DNA of 59,967 bases from Pelagicoccus mobilis (GCF_016595505.1 NZ_JAENIL010000047.1:1-59967); one strand, 5' to 3'; positions 25,168 to 34,055 are shown, counted from the stretch's first letter. Made by a program: numbers and translations. The notes: generated from the sequence alone by a model not told the origin.

Positions 25168-26025
25168 ATGTCAAACGAGGGAACCAATTCGAATCTAAGC
25201 GCAAGCCCCGCGGAACCGAACGCGGAAGAGCTCCTGAAGGAGACCTTGAAACGGTGTTCACCAGAGACGATCACTGCCGCTCTCGCCTTTCGCCAGAGTG
25301 GGGACGTGTCGCTGGTGCCGACAGTGGTGCTTGGAATTGTGGAGCGATTTCTGGAACCGGAGGTAATCGATACGCTCAGAAATGGTGATGATTCAGTAAA
25401 GTTCATGGAGGATCTGGGCATGGATTCGCTGACCATGTTCGAGGCCATCATGATGGTAGAAGAATCGCTTGGGGTGAGTATTAAAAACGAAGAGCTTTGG
25501 GACCTGCGCACGGTGGGCGACTTGAAGGGCTTCATCTCAGGCAAGCTTTCCGGGGTAGAGGTTACTGCGAAGAGCAAGTTTTACCCGATCGAGCAGATTG
25601 CCGCGGTACTTCCGCAGCAGAAGCCGTTTTTGTTTCTCCAGACTGCGGAGATCGACGGCAAGAACGCGAGCGGGACGTATGCTATTTCAGGAAAGGAAGA
25701 TTTCTTGGAGGGGCATTTTAAGGATAATCCGGTTTTTCCTGCTTCGATTATGCTCGAGGCGTTGGGGCAGCTGGGCGTTTTCCATTTTCTGGCGACTGAT
25801 GAGTCGCAGGCGGACGGGGCGGAAGAGTCGATATTCTTCACCGGGGCGGATGGCGTTCGTTGTCACCGCGTTTGCAAGCCGGGCGAGACCTTGGAGCTGA
25901 GTGTGGAGCTGAAGCGTCGGCGCGATCCGATGGTGGTCTACTCCGGCAAGATTCTGGTCAATGGCGAGAAGGCTGCGAGCGTAGAGGAGATCGCCCTGAT
26001 CGTTGCTCCTAAGGAACAAGCTTAA
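25168..26025 (+). CDS. Acyl carrier protein-FabZ-like dehydratase fusion
   Basis: 285 aa. Residues about 50-127 are an acyl carrier protein: MEDLGMDSLTMFEAIMM, with Ser87 as the phosphopantetheine site. Residues about 138-285 are a FabZ/FabA hot-dog domain: GHFKDNPVFPASIMLEALGQLG retains the active-site Glu (Glu197). The usual LPHRxPF catalytic His is replaced: the sequence reads LPQQKPF, with Gln150 at that position. The domain may be inactive or have altered chemistry. ATG 25168 gives a soluble N-terminus; an upstream TTG (25057) would add a membrane-like segment. A possible -10 TATACT sits at 25098-25103. It pairs with the ketosynthase 71 bp downstream, suggesting a dedicated acyl-chain pathway rather than bulk fatty-acid synthesis. 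Confidence 0.8.
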   Translation: MSNEGTNSNLSASPAEPNAEELLKETLKRCSPETITAALAFRQSGDVSLVPTVVLGIVERFLEPEVIDTLRNGDDSVKFMEDLGMDSLTMFEAIMMVEESLGVSIKNEELWDLRTVGDLKGFISGKLSGVEVTAKSKFYPIEQIAAVLPQQKPFLFLQTAEIDGKNASGTYAISGKEDFLEGHFKDNPVFPASIMLEALGQLGVFHFLATDESQADGAEESIFFTGADGVRCHRVCKPGETLELSVELKRRRDPMVVYSGKILVNGEKAASVEEIALIVAPKEQA

Positions 26026-26096
26026 GAGGAAGCTTAGGCTCGACTTGTTTCGCTGAGAATCGTGTTGTCTCTCACAGAGATAACGCAGAACGCGAA

Positions 26097-27365
26097 ATGG
26101 GAGCTCAGCGAGTATTTGTTACAGGAATCGGAATCGTTAGCAGCATCGGGAACGATGAGGCGGCGGTTGTAGAGAGTTTACGTGGATTGAAGCACGGCTT
26201 CGAAGCCTTCAGTCCCCAAAATTCGAGTATCCCGAGCGATGTGAAGCTGGCGGGTACGGTTAAAGGGTTCGATGTGAGCTCGGCCGATTTCGAGGATTGG
26301 ACCTTTCCTGAGCCTTACCGGATTCGCCGGGATGTGCTTCGGTCTCTGCCGCCGCATGGCCCGTATTTGCACGCTTGCATGGCTCAGGCGATCGAGAGCG
26401 CGGGGCTCGAAGATGCGGAGGTGTCTAATCTGGACACTGGCATTTATACCTCGTCGGCTGGGTCGGCGCGGTTGATCCATCAGAATACGAGTCGCCTTCA
26501 CCAGCTTGGCCCGATGCGTTGTCCCCCGACGGGCATCGTCGCTTCGATCGCGGGTACGCTTAGTTTCAATTTGGTGGCGCAGTTCAAGATTCGCGGGAAC
26601 TCGTGTGGATTTTCATCGGCCTGCGCCTCGTCCGGACATGCGCTTGGATATGCCTACGACGATATCGCTCTCGGTCGGCAAAAGCGAATGTTCGTAGCGG
26701 CGGGGGAGGATTTGAACGACGAGTCTTTGCTGCCGTTCTCGGGGATGAGGGCGCTGTCTTTGGAGGGGGAGCCGGAGCGTGCTTCGTGCCCGTTTGATAA
26801 GAGTCGTAATGGTTTTGTCAGTACGGGAGGCGGAACGGTGCTTGTCCTTGAAAGCGAAGAGGAGGTACAGCGTAGAGGGGTGACTCCCTATGCGGAGTTG
26901 CTTGGATGGGGCCAAGCGAGCGACGGGCACAATGTCGCGATGTCGCACCCGGAAGGGCTCGGCTTGATTGAAGCGATGCAAAGAGCGTTGAGGTCGAGTG
27001 GGATTGCTGCGGGCGAGATCGATTATGTGAATGCCCATGCTACCTCGACTCATGTGGGGGACTTGAGCGAAGGGCGTGCCTTGAAGAAGGTATTCGTCGA
27101 GCAAGGACATTCGCCTAAGGTTTCGAGTACGAAGGCTTTGACCGGACACGGTTTATCGCTGGCCAGCGCTTTGGAGGCGGCCATCGTATCGCTCTGTTTG
27201 CGGAAGGGGATTACGCCAGGCTCGGCTCATATTCGCGAACTCGATCCTGAGTTTGAGGATCTGAATATCATTCGTGAGACCCTTGATGAAGGTCCAAGCG
27301 TTGCGTTGAGCAATAGCAGCGGCTTTGGGGGGGCGAATGTCTCGTTGGTCTTCCGGAAGGTGTAG
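26097..27365 (+). CDS. Beta-ketoacyl-ACP synthase (FabF/KS-like)
   Basis: 422 aa thiolase-fold condensing enzyme. Catalytic triad Cys176 (FSSACASSG), His314 (NAHATST) and His351 (TKALTGHGLSLAS) is complete, and GFGGANVSL ends the fold. Extends an acyl-ACP by two carbons with malonyl-ACP. The loop around residues 60-90 differs from standard FabF, and the third motif reads TGHGLSLAS instead of TGHLLGAAG, so it is likely a specialised KS. It probably works with the ACP-dehydratase immediately upstream. No ketoreductase or acyltransferase is present nearby, so the set is incomplete in this window. Confidence 0.87.
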   Translation: MGAQRVFVTGIGIVSSIGNDEAAVVESLRGLKHGFEAFSPQNSSIPSDVKLAGTVKGFDVSSADFEDWTFPEPYRIRRDVLRSLPPHGPYLHACMAQAIESAGLEDAEVSNLDTGIYTSSAGSARLIHQNTSRLHQLGPMRCPPTGIVASIAGTLSFNLVAQFKIRGNSCGFSSACASSGHALGYAYDDIALGRQKRMFVAAGEDLNDESLLPFSGMRALSLEGEPERASCPFDKSRNGFVSTGGGTVLVLESEEEVQRRGVTPYAELLGWGQASDGHNVAMSHPEGLGLIEAMQRALRSSGIAAGEIDYVNAHATSTHVGDLSEGRALKKVFVEQGHSPKVSSTKALTGHGLSLASALEAAIVSLCLRKGITPGSAHIRELDPEFEDLNIIRETLDEGPSVALSNSSGFGGANVSLVFRKV

Positions 27366-27373
27366 TTTCCAGT

Positions 27374-27479
27374 TAGAGCATTTTTCTTTTGTTTAGGCGC
27401 TGAGAATCGCGGCACAAGGCCGCTTCCCACTTTGAGATGCCTGAAGTGAAGTGCGACTGTTCAAAAGAAAAGTGCTCTA
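27374..27479. mobile_element. MITE-like element with terminal inverted repeats
   Basis: 106-bp element with ends TAGAGCATTTTTCTTTTG (27374) and the complement of CAAAAGAAAAGTGCTCTA (27479): 17 of 18 bases pair. The ends are TA, the target of IS630/mariner-type transposases. No coding capacity. It carries a copy of the family A palindrome sequence (27404-27430) inside. It may also form a terminator-like hairpin between the convergent ketosynthase and recD2 genes. Confidence 0.5.
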
Positions 27480-27493
27480 GCCCGTTTGGGGGC

Positions 27494-29722
27494 TTATCTG
27501 AGCAACTCCTGGAGGAGCGTGCAGCGGGATTTTGCGTCCGAGTTTCGCACGGCCATGGCGTAGGCTGCTGGCTCGCCCACGATGATGATCTTTTTCTTTC
27601 CACGGGTGACTGCTGTGTAGATCAGGTTGCGTTGCAGCATCATGAAGTGAGCTTTGAGTAGTGGTATGACGACTACGGGGTATTCGCTGCCTTGAGATTT
27701 ATGGATGCTGACGGCGTAGGCGAGCTGGAGGTCGATCAACTCTGATTTGTCGAAGGTTGCTTGGATGCCGTCGAAGTCGACGTCGATTAGGCCGTTTGAG
27801 CCGTCGATGCCGGTGACGATGCCGATGTCTCCATTGAAGATGTTCTTATCGTAGTTGTTCCGGGTTTGTATGACTTTGTCGCCGACCTTGAATTTGAGGG
27901 TGCCGAAGGGCATGGCTTCGGTGTTCTTGTTGAGGGAGGCTTGCAGCGTTTGATTTAGGTTGCCGACGCCGGCTAGGCCACGGTGCATGGGGGCTAGGGT
28001 TTGGGCGTCGGAAACGGGATCGAGGCGAAGCTCTCCGCGGATGAACGTCTGGAAGACTTGGGCTACCTTATTGGCCGCGTCGGTTTGGTCGGTTGCGGAC
28101 AGGAACTGGAAATCTTTTTTGGGATCGAGTTGGCGGACGTCTTCGAGGGCGGCGGGAAGGGAGACTTGTCCTTTGTTGATGGCGTGAGCGTAGTGGACGA
28201 TGGAGCTGAACTTCTTTTGGCGGAATACGACGTCGAGGGTGACGTATCTAATTTTTCGTGACGCGATGAGGTCCTTTAGAATATTCCCTGCACCGACGGA
28301 GGGGAGCTGATCGACATCGCCGACCAGAACGAGGTGGGCTTGGGAAGGGATGGCTTGCAGCAGGGCGGCCGCTAGGCGGGCGTCTAGCATGGAGGCTTCG
28401 TCCACAATGACGACGTCTGCGGAAAGCGGCTTGTTTTCGTTCATGACGAAGCCGCCTTCGGAGGGATCGAATTTGAGGAGCCGATGAATGGTCTGGGCGT
28501 AGGCTCCGGTGGATTCGGCGAGGCGTTGTGCGGCGCGTCCGGTGGGGGCGGCGAGTAGGATCTTGGCCTTTTTGGCTTTGAGGATGGATACGACTGCCCT
28601 GAGAATAGTGGTCTTGCCGGTACCGGGACCTCCGGTGAGGATAAAGACTTTGTTGGCGAGGGCTCCTTTGATGGCGTCTTTTTGCGAGTCCCCAAATTCA
28701 AAGCCCGCTTTTTCTTCGGCCCAATCGGCGGCGATGTCGCGTTTGATGGGGGGGAGTCCGCTGGGCGTTTCTTGGAGGCGCTTTACGGATAGGGCTATTT
28801 TCTCTTCGGCGAAAAAGTTGTAGGGGAGCTGGAGGTAGGTGTGGCCGTTGATGGCTTCGGTGGCTCGGAGGGCTTTGGACTCTAGGAGGCGGTCGACCCC
28901 GGCGCGGATGATTTCGATGTCGGCCTGCAGCGTTTCCGAAGCGAGGGTATTGAGTTCCTCGAGCGGAAAGGCGGTGTGCCCCTCGTCTTGCAGGTCTTGC
29001 AGGACGAATTCGACGCCGGCGTCGATGCGTTGGGGGCTATCGTTGGGGATGCCGGTGTTGATGGCGATCTTGTCGGCGGTTTTGAAGCCGATGCCTTGGA
29101 CTTCGCGAGCGGCGCGGTAGGGCTCGTTGCGGAGGATGTTGGTCGCTTCGGGGCCGAACTGCTTGTACATGCGTAGGCAGAGGGCTGGGGAGAGTCCATA
29201 GGTTTGGCCGAAGATGAAGAGCTCGCGTTGAACGACTTGTTCATCCCAGGCCTCTTTGATGGAGCGGGCCCGTTGTTTGCCGATGCCGGAGACCTCTTGG
29301 AGTTTGGCGGAGTCTTCCGAGATGATGCGGAGCGTGTCGTCGCCGAAGCGTTGTACGATGCGTTCGGCTAGGCCTTTGGATACGCCTTTTACTAGTCCGC
29401 TGCCGAGGTACTTGCGTATCCCGTAGATGGATGCGGGGAGCTCGGACTTGAAGGAGGCAATTTTGAATTGCGGGCCATGGGTGGGGTGTTTGGTCCAAGT
29501 TCCTTGAATACGGAGGGTTTCGCCGCATTGGACGCCGCCGAGCTGGCCGGTGATGACCGTTTTTTCCCTGCCGTCTCCCGGACGGAGCTCCGCGATGGTG
29601 TAATTGTTTTCTTCGTTGAAGAAGATGATGCGTTCGAGGACGCCGGAGAGGATTTCTTGGTTGTGGGATTTGGCTGGCAAGGTGGGGCCAAGCGTGGCGA
29701 AACGGGGATCGCGCGCAAGCAC
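27494..29722 (-). CDS. recD2: RecD2-type DNA helicase (SF1B)
   Basis: 742 aa from GTG 29722. The N-terminal OB-like domain (GVLERIIFFNEENNYTIAELRPGD) and helix-hairpin-helix segments (KYLGSGLVKGVSKGLAERIV, EVSGIGKQRARSI, EVQGIGFKTADKIA) precede the motor. Walker A TGGPGTGKTT, motif Ia AAPTGRAAQRL, Walker B VIVDEAS, GDVDQLPSVG, motif IV-V FKVGDKVIQTRNNY and AYAVSIHKSQGSEYPVVV, then YTAVTRGKK. A 5'-3' helicase in recombination and repair of RecBCD-independent type. The frame is open upstream to 29899, but that would overlap the HAD gene; TTG 29680 is another possible start. Confidence 0.9.
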   Translation of the reverse strand: MLARDPRFATLGPTLPAKSHNQEILSGVLERIIFFNEENNYTIAELRPGDGREKTVITGQLGGVQCGETLRIQGTWTKHPTHGPQFKIASFKSELPASIYGIRKYLGSGLVKGVSKGLAERIVQRFGDDTLRIISEDSAKLQEVSGIGKQRARSIKEAWDEQVVQRELFIFGQTYGLSPALCLRMYKQFGPEATNILRNEPYRAAREVQGIGFKTADKIAINTGIPNDSPQRIDAGVEFVLQDLQDEGHTAFPLEELNTLASETLQADIEIIRAGVDRLLESKALRATEAINGHTYLQLPYNFFAEEKIALSVKRLQETPSGLPPIKRDIAADWAEEKAGFEFGDSQKDAIKGALANKVFILTGGPGTGKTTILRAVVSILKAKKAKILLAAPTGRAAQRLAESTGAYAQTIHRLLKFDPSEGGFVMNENKPLSADVVIVDEASMLDARLAAALLQAIPSQAHLVLVGDVDQLPSVGAGNILKDLIASRKIRYVTLDVVFRQKKFSSIVHYAHAINKGQVSLPAALEDVRQLDPKKDFQFLSATDQTDAANKVAQVFQTFIRGELRLDPVSDAQTLAPMHRGLAGVGNLNQTLQASLNKNTEAMPFGTLKFKVGDKVIQTRNNYDKNIFNGDIGIVTGIDGSNGLIDVDFDGIQATFDKSELIDLQLAYAVSIHKSQGSEYPVVVIPLLKAHFMMLQRNLIYTAVTRGKKKIIIVGEPAAYAMAVRNSDAKSRCTLLQELLR

Positions 29723-29765
29723 GTGTTTCGCCGCTGAGCGCCTCAAATGTCGCGTTGCGCGGTAC

Positions 29766-30422
29766 CTACCGTCTGAGCCAATCTGCGACTTCGGAGAGGG
29801 AGTCGAAGATGAGGTCGGCGCCTTCGGACTCGAGTTCTTCTCTGGTGTGCGAGCCGGTGGTAACGCAAATTGCGAGCATGCCTCCGGCGCGTGCGGCATG
29901 GATATCGAAAGGGGAATCGCCGATCATGGCCATCTGTTGGCCTTCGAGTTGCATTTTCTCGATGGCAGCGGCGCTGAATTCAGGCTGTGGTTTGCGGTAG
30001 GCCGTGTCTTCTGCGCCGAAGACGAACTCGAGCTGGCTGTCGAAGCCTTCGTTGGCGATGATGGCTCGGGAGTGGGAGCCTGTTTTGTTTGTGAAGATGG
30101 CTGCCTTGATTCCGGTGGCTTGGCAGGTGTCGAGCAATTCGGACGCTCCTGGCAGGACGACGACGCCTTGTAGGTGGATCTCGTCGAAGCGGCGTCGCCA
30201 GATTTCCTTTCCTGCCTCGACGTGTTCGGGCGGGAGGAATTTTTGGATGGTGACGGGCATGGAGCCTCCGATGCTTCGTTTCACCTTATCGGTCGAGGGC
30301 TCGGGGAAGCCTAGTTCGCGGCACGCGTACTGGAAGCAGCGGGTGATGGTCTGGATGTGGTCGACGAAGGTGCCGTCCATATCTATCAGAATCCCGCGGA
30401 TATGATTAGGTGATACTTGCAT
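29766..30422 (-). CDS. HAD hydrolase, phosphoglycolate-phosphatase-like
   Basis: 218 aa. HAD motif I DMDGTFVD near residue 14, motif II FTNK, motif III Lys in YRKPQP, motif IV GDSPFDIHAARAGGM. A helical cap lies between motifs I and II (ITRCFQYACRELGFPEPSTDKV.., IGGSMP), typical of subfamily IA phosphatases such as Gph. Dephosphorylates a small phosphometabolite; the substrate is not determined. ATG 30422 (MQVSPNHIRGILIDMDGT) puts motif I at the usual place; ATG 30500 is in frame and adds 26 residues. It ends 43 bp before the recD2 start on the same strand. Confidence 0.85.
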   Translation of the reverse strand: MQVSPNHIRGILIDMDGTFVDHIQTITRCFQYACRELGFPEPSTDKVKRSIGGSMPVTIQKFLPPEHVEAGKEIWRRRFDEIHLQGVVVLPGASELLDTCQATGIKAAIFTNKTGSHSRAIIANEGFDSQLEFVFGAEDTAYRKPQPEFSAAAIEKMQLEGQQMAMIGDSPFDIHAARAGGMLAICVTTGSHTREELESEGADLIFDSLSEVADWLRR

Positions 30423-30514
30423 AATCCTGCAGGGGTAGGTGTCAGGTCTTGTTAGGGATTGCAATTCGCTTTTGGCGAAATTCGCAGAAGTGTGGGTCAT
30501 AAGGAGCGGACACT

Positions 30515-30535
30515 TATTAAAAAGATGTCTTAATA
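30515..30535. promoter_or_regulatory. Operator-like palindrome upstream of desaturase gene
   Basis: TATTAA (30515-30520), 9-nt spacer, TTAATA (30530-30535), inside an AT-rich stretch in the divergent gap between the HAD and desaturase genes. The symmetry and position suit a repressor site; the regulator is unknown. Confidence 0.3.
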
Positions 30536-30596
30536 GTAAGATAGGCTGGCCAATGAGCTGTTTCCGCGCCCTGTTGGGACCTTCGTCCTAAAAACT

Positions 30597-31703
30597 ATGC
30601 GTATCAAAAACTGGGGAATTTTCGCGTTCATCGCCGGCTACCATGTGTTGCTGCTGGCTTTGCTACCTTTCTACATTTCAGTCTTTAGCTGGGAGTCGCT
30701 CGTGCTGTTTGGGGTGACCTGGGCGATTTCGGTGTTCTCGATCACAGCGGGTTACCACCGCTTGTTTTCGCACAATACCTACAAGGCTAAGCCGGTTTAC
30801 GAGTGGGCTTGTCTTATTTCCTCCAGCCTAGCGATCGAGGCGTCAGCTCTTCAATGGTCGCATGACCACCGTATCCACCACAGCCATGTGGATACCGACA
30901 AGGATCCCTACAATATCAACAAGGGCTTCTGGTACGCGCACATTTGGTGGATGTTCACTTACAATGACCCGATGGATAAGCGCTTGGTGAAGGACCTGCT
31001 GAAGAATCCTCGGGTGATGTTCCAGCACAACAACTATGCGTTGATCACGATCGTGGTGAATCTGGCGGTAGTCGGGATAGGCTGCTTTTTCATGCATCCG
31101 ATTGCGGCTTTGTTCGCCGGCTTTTTCATGCGTCTGTTCGCGATCCACCATTGTACGTGGTTCATCAACAGCCTCTGCCACGTGTGGGGAGCTCGTACGT
31201 ATGCAAAGGAGTTGACCGCGGTGGACAATGCGGTTTTGGCCTTATTCACCTTCGGGGAGGGCTACCATAACTATCACCACACGATGGCTAACGACTACCG
31301 TAACGGTGTTCGTTGGTACCACTTCGATCCGACAAAGTGGTTGATTTGGACTGCTTCTAAGGTGGGACTCGTTTCCAATCTCCGTTGGGTGAGCGACGTG
31401 AAGCTTCGCCAGATGCTAGTCAAGAAGGACAAGAATCTGCTTTTGGAGCGTGTTCGCCAAGAGCTCGATGAAAGCTCCAAGGAGTTGCACGCCAAGCTTG
31501 AGCATCTTTCTGAGAGCTTCGAGGAAAAGGCGTCAGCCTTGATGGCGAAGATCCGGGAGCTGAAGGATGCGACCGAAGAGCGTAAGAAGTTGTTGGAGAT
31601 TGAGATCAAGCAGCAGAAGAAGGAGCTCCATGCCATGTGGAAGTCTTGGATTCAGCTCACGGAGTTTACTTCGGCCCGCTACGAGTTGGGTCATGCTCAC
31701 TAG
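30597..31703 (+). CDS. Membrane fatty-acid desaturase with C-terminal coiled coil
   Basis: 368 aa acyl-CoA/acyl-lipid delta-9-type desaturase. Three histidine boxes bind the di-iron centre: HRLFSH (about residue 53), HRIHHSH (about 90) and GYHNYHH (about 223). Four transmembrane helices are arranged in pairs around them (about 8-28, 31-50, 145-165, 168-187). Unlike the standard family, which ends soon after the third box, about 85 residues form a charged coiled coil (ERVRQELDESSKELHAK, FEEKASALMAKIRELKD, EERKKLLEIEIKQQKKEL). This may mediate oligomerisation or docking. Introduces double bonds to adjust membrane fluidity; position specificity unknown. Confidence 0.88.
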   Translation: MRIKNWGIFAFIAGYHVLLLALLPFYISVFSWESLVLFGVTWAISVFSITAGYHRLFSHNTYKAKPVYEWACLISSSLAIEASALQWSHDHRIHHSHVDTDKDPYNINKGFWYAHIWWMFTYNDPMDKRLVKDLLKNPRVMFQHNNYALITIVVNLAVVGIGCFFMHPIAALFAGFFMRLFAIHHCTWFINSLCHVWGARTYAKELTAVDNAVLALFTFGEGYHNYHHTMANDYRNGVRWYHFDPTKWLIWTASKVGLVSNLRWVSDVKLRQMLVKKDKNLLLERVRQELDESSKELHAKLEHLSESFEEKASALMAKIRELKDATEERKKLLEIEIKQQKKELHAMWKSWIQLTEFTSARYELGHAH

Positions 31704-31869
31704 TGAGAGGAGGCTTTAGGGATTTAGGCTTTAGGAGATAAGAGGGAGGTTCTGCGGCTCGGCCGTAGCGTCGCTCTTCCTTCCACTGTTCGGCGGCTCT
31801 TTCGATTTTTCTGAATGAGCCGTTGTTTTTTTTTCCGCCCTTGCTAGGGTGCTGCGCTTTTTAAGAACG

Positions 31870-33498
31870 ATGATCGGACTCAAGAACCTCCACCTTCGCT
31901 ACGGCGAGAAAGTTATTTTCGGCGATGTCACGCTGACGGTCGGCGTACGGGACCGGATCGGTTTGGTTGGCTCGAACGGAGCGGGCAAGTCGACATTGCT
32001 CAAGCTCATGCTCAATGAGGTCGAGATCGACCGTGGGGAGTTCGAGATGCCGGATTGGGTGACTCTCGGCTACCTGCCGCAGGACGGGATCGAGGTGCAA
32101 GGCCGTACTCTATATAAGGAGGTCGAAACCGCGTTCGACGATGCTCTGGAGTTGCAGGGCAAGATCGACGAGGCGGACGAGAAGCTGGCCGAGATGGATA
32201 CCAGCTCCGAGGAGTACTACGACATGATCGACATGATCGGGGGCTGGGAGCAGAAGCTGGAAGAGTACGAGCCGGAGAAGATGAAGTCTAAGATCGAGCG
32301 CGTTCTGATGGGCCTCGGTTTCTCGAAGGACGATATGGACCGCGACACCGGAGAGTTTTCGGGTGGTTGGCAGATGCGTATCGCGTTGGCCAAACTGCTC
32401 CTCCGTCAGCCTTCGCTCCTGCTTCTCGATGAGCCGACCAACCACTTGGACATCATTGCCCAAAACTGGTTTGAGGACTACCTCACCCGCTACGAGGGCT
32501 CCATCATGGTCATCTCTCACGACCGTGCCTTCCTCGACTCAATCACGAACCGCACCTTGCACCTCAGCATGGGCAACATTGAGTCCTACAAGGGTAACTA
32601 CAGTTTCTATGTGAAGGAGTCTCAGACTCGCCTCGACGCTCTCCGAAAGCAAAAGGCCAATCAGGAGAAAGAGATTCAGCGTCAAAAGGACTTTATCAAC
32701 AGATTCCGATCTAACGTGAAGAAGGCATCGATGGTGCAGAGCCGTATCAAGGCTTTGGAGAAGATCGAAATCATCGAGATGCCGAAGACGGAGAAGAAAA
32801 TCTATTTCCGTTTCCCAGAGCCGCCGCCGAGTAGCCAGAAGGTGATTGAGTTGGTCGGGATGACAAAGAAGTACGGTGACCTCACAGTATTCAACAACTT
32901 CAACTTCCACATCGATAAGGGCGATCGGATCGCGGTGGTCGGTGTCAATGGCGCTGGTAAGTCCACGCTCGCTCGCGTCTTGGCCGGTACGGAACCGTTC
33001 CAGGAAGGGGAGCGTAATGTTGGCTTGAATACGGTGCTGGCTTATTTCGCGCAGCAACAGGCGGAGGAATTGGATCCCAAGAAGAACGCGTTGGAAGAAG
33101 TGGAGGCGGCCGCTGCGGAAGCAGGGCATGAGGACGCGAATCCTCGAGCTGTGCTTGGCGCTTTGCTTTTCCGTAAGGATGACGTCTTTAAGTCGACCAC
33201 GGTTCTCTCCGGAGGTGAGCGCAATCGTCTCGCTCTCGCCAAGATCCTCATGAAGCGGGCTAATACCATCATTCTCGATGAGCCGACCAACCACTTGGAC
33301 ATTCGAAGCAAGGAGACTCTGCAGGACGCGATCAAGGCTTTCCCGGGAACGGTTATCCTTGTGAGTCACGACCGTGACTTCCTCGACCCGTTGGTGAACA
33401 AGGTACTCGAAGTGCGTAAGGATGGCACGCGATTGCTCACGTGTAATGTAAGTGAATACATTGCCCGTCTCGAGCAGGAGCAGTCGGGCAAGCTTTAG
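31870..33498 (+). CDS. ABC-F family ATPase
   Basis: 542 aa with two tandem ABC cassettes and no membrane domain. Cassette 1: Walker A GSNGAGKST, signature FSGGWQ, LLLLDEPTNHLD, HDRAFLD. Cassette 2: GVNGAGKST, LSGGERN, IILDEPTNHLD, HDRDFLD. A charged linker of ~80 residues lies between them (DALRKQKANQEKEIQRQKDF, KKASMVQSRIKALEKIE), the P-site tRNA interaction motif. These proteins act on ribosomes, as translation factors or antibiotic protection; the FSGGWQMR form is like the YbiT/Uup branch. ATG 31870 is chosen; an upstream in-frame start at 31849 adds MLRFLRT. The stop overlaps the convergent kinase stop by 4 bp. Confidence 0.92.
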   Translation: MIGLKNLHLRYGEKVIFGDVTLTVGVRDRIGLVGSNGAGKSTLLKLMLNEVEIDRGEFEMPDWVTLGYLPQDGIEVQGRTLYKEVETAFDDALELQGKIDEADEKLAEMDTSSEEYYDMIDMIGGWEQKLEEYEPEKMKSKIERVLMGLGFSKDDMDRDTGEFSGGWQMRIALAKLLLRQPSLLLLDEPTNHLDIIAQNWFEDYLTRYEGSIMVISHDRAFLDSITNRTLHLSMGNIESYKGNYSFYVKESQTRLDALRKQKANQEKEIQRQKDFINRFRSNVKKASMVQSRIKALEKIEIIEMPKTEKKIYFRFPEPPPSSQKVIELVGMTKKYGDLTVFNNFNFHIDKGDRIAVVGVNGAGKSTLARVLAGTEPFQEGERNVGLNTVLAYFAQQQAEELDPKKNALEEVEAAAAEAGHEDANPRAVLGALLFRKDDVFKSTTVLSGGERNRLALAKILMKRANTIILDEPTNHLDIRSKETLQDAIKAFPGTVILVSHDRDFLDPLVNKVLEVRKDGTRLLTCNVSEYIARLEQEQSGKL

Positions 33499-34055
33499 TC
33501 GATCAGCCCGCGGCTCACGGCGTTCTCGAAGGCATCGGGTTCGCCGGTATCGACTGCGAAATGTGGATACGCGGGGAAGGACTCCGTGTCGTAGTACTGA
33601 AGATGCGTTTCCCACGTTTCCAGCTTGGCTCTGTCGCGCGGGTTGCCGCGGGCCTCGAGCCTGTCTTTTCGGAGCTCGGCGGAGCAGTGGAGGAAAACGC
33701 ATTTAACGCGGCAGGAACGGCCTACCTTGACCTGAACCTCCGCGGGCCAGTTGGGATTGTGCAGCTCTTTGGTGAAGGGACCGGTCAGCACGACGTCGGT
33801 ATGGACGAGATTGGCTCTGGCTAGGGTGAACAGCGTTTCGTAGATCGGGGCGCGGAAGGTCTCTTTGAAGACGTCGCTGTCGCGATCGTCCGGATTGCCC
33901 GTTATGCGGTTCATCGCCGCTTGTACGATGCTCTCGGTGGCGGAATCGATATCGACGAGGCAGGCTGAGAGGCGGGAGGCGAGTTGCTCAGCGAAGGTCG
34001 TTTTTCCTACGGCAGGCATGCCTGTTACCAGGTAGAGGGTTTTAGGCTCTGTCAT
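33495..34055 (-). CDS. P-loop kinase-like ATPase (AAA_33)
   Basis: 186 aa. Walker A GMPAVGKTT (residues 12-20), the Asp-x-Asp-containing strand LVDIDSATE, a lid-like segment AELRKDRLEARGNPRD with arginines, and a final strand FAVDTGEP. This is the pattern of small predicted kinases (zeta-toxin / gluconate-kinase-like). No antitoxin-like gene is next to it, so I do not call it a toxin. The substrate is not readable. It is convergent with the ABC-F gene with overlapping stops; the upstream side faces the 470-bp leader of the first TonB receptor. Confidence 0.75.
   Translation of the reverse strand: MTEPKTLYLVTGMPAVGKTTFAEQLASRLSACLVDIDSATESIVQAAMNRITGNPDDRDSDVFKETFRAPIYETLFTLARANLVHTDVVLTGPFTKELHNPNWPAEVQVKVGRSCRVKCVFLHCSAELRKDRLEARGNPRDRAKLETWETHLQYYDTESFPAYPHFAVDTGEPDAFENAVSRGLID

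Noticed and set aside
33495-34055. Zeta-type toxin
   Set aside because: The P-loop kinase pattern is compatible, but no antitoxin gene is adjacent.
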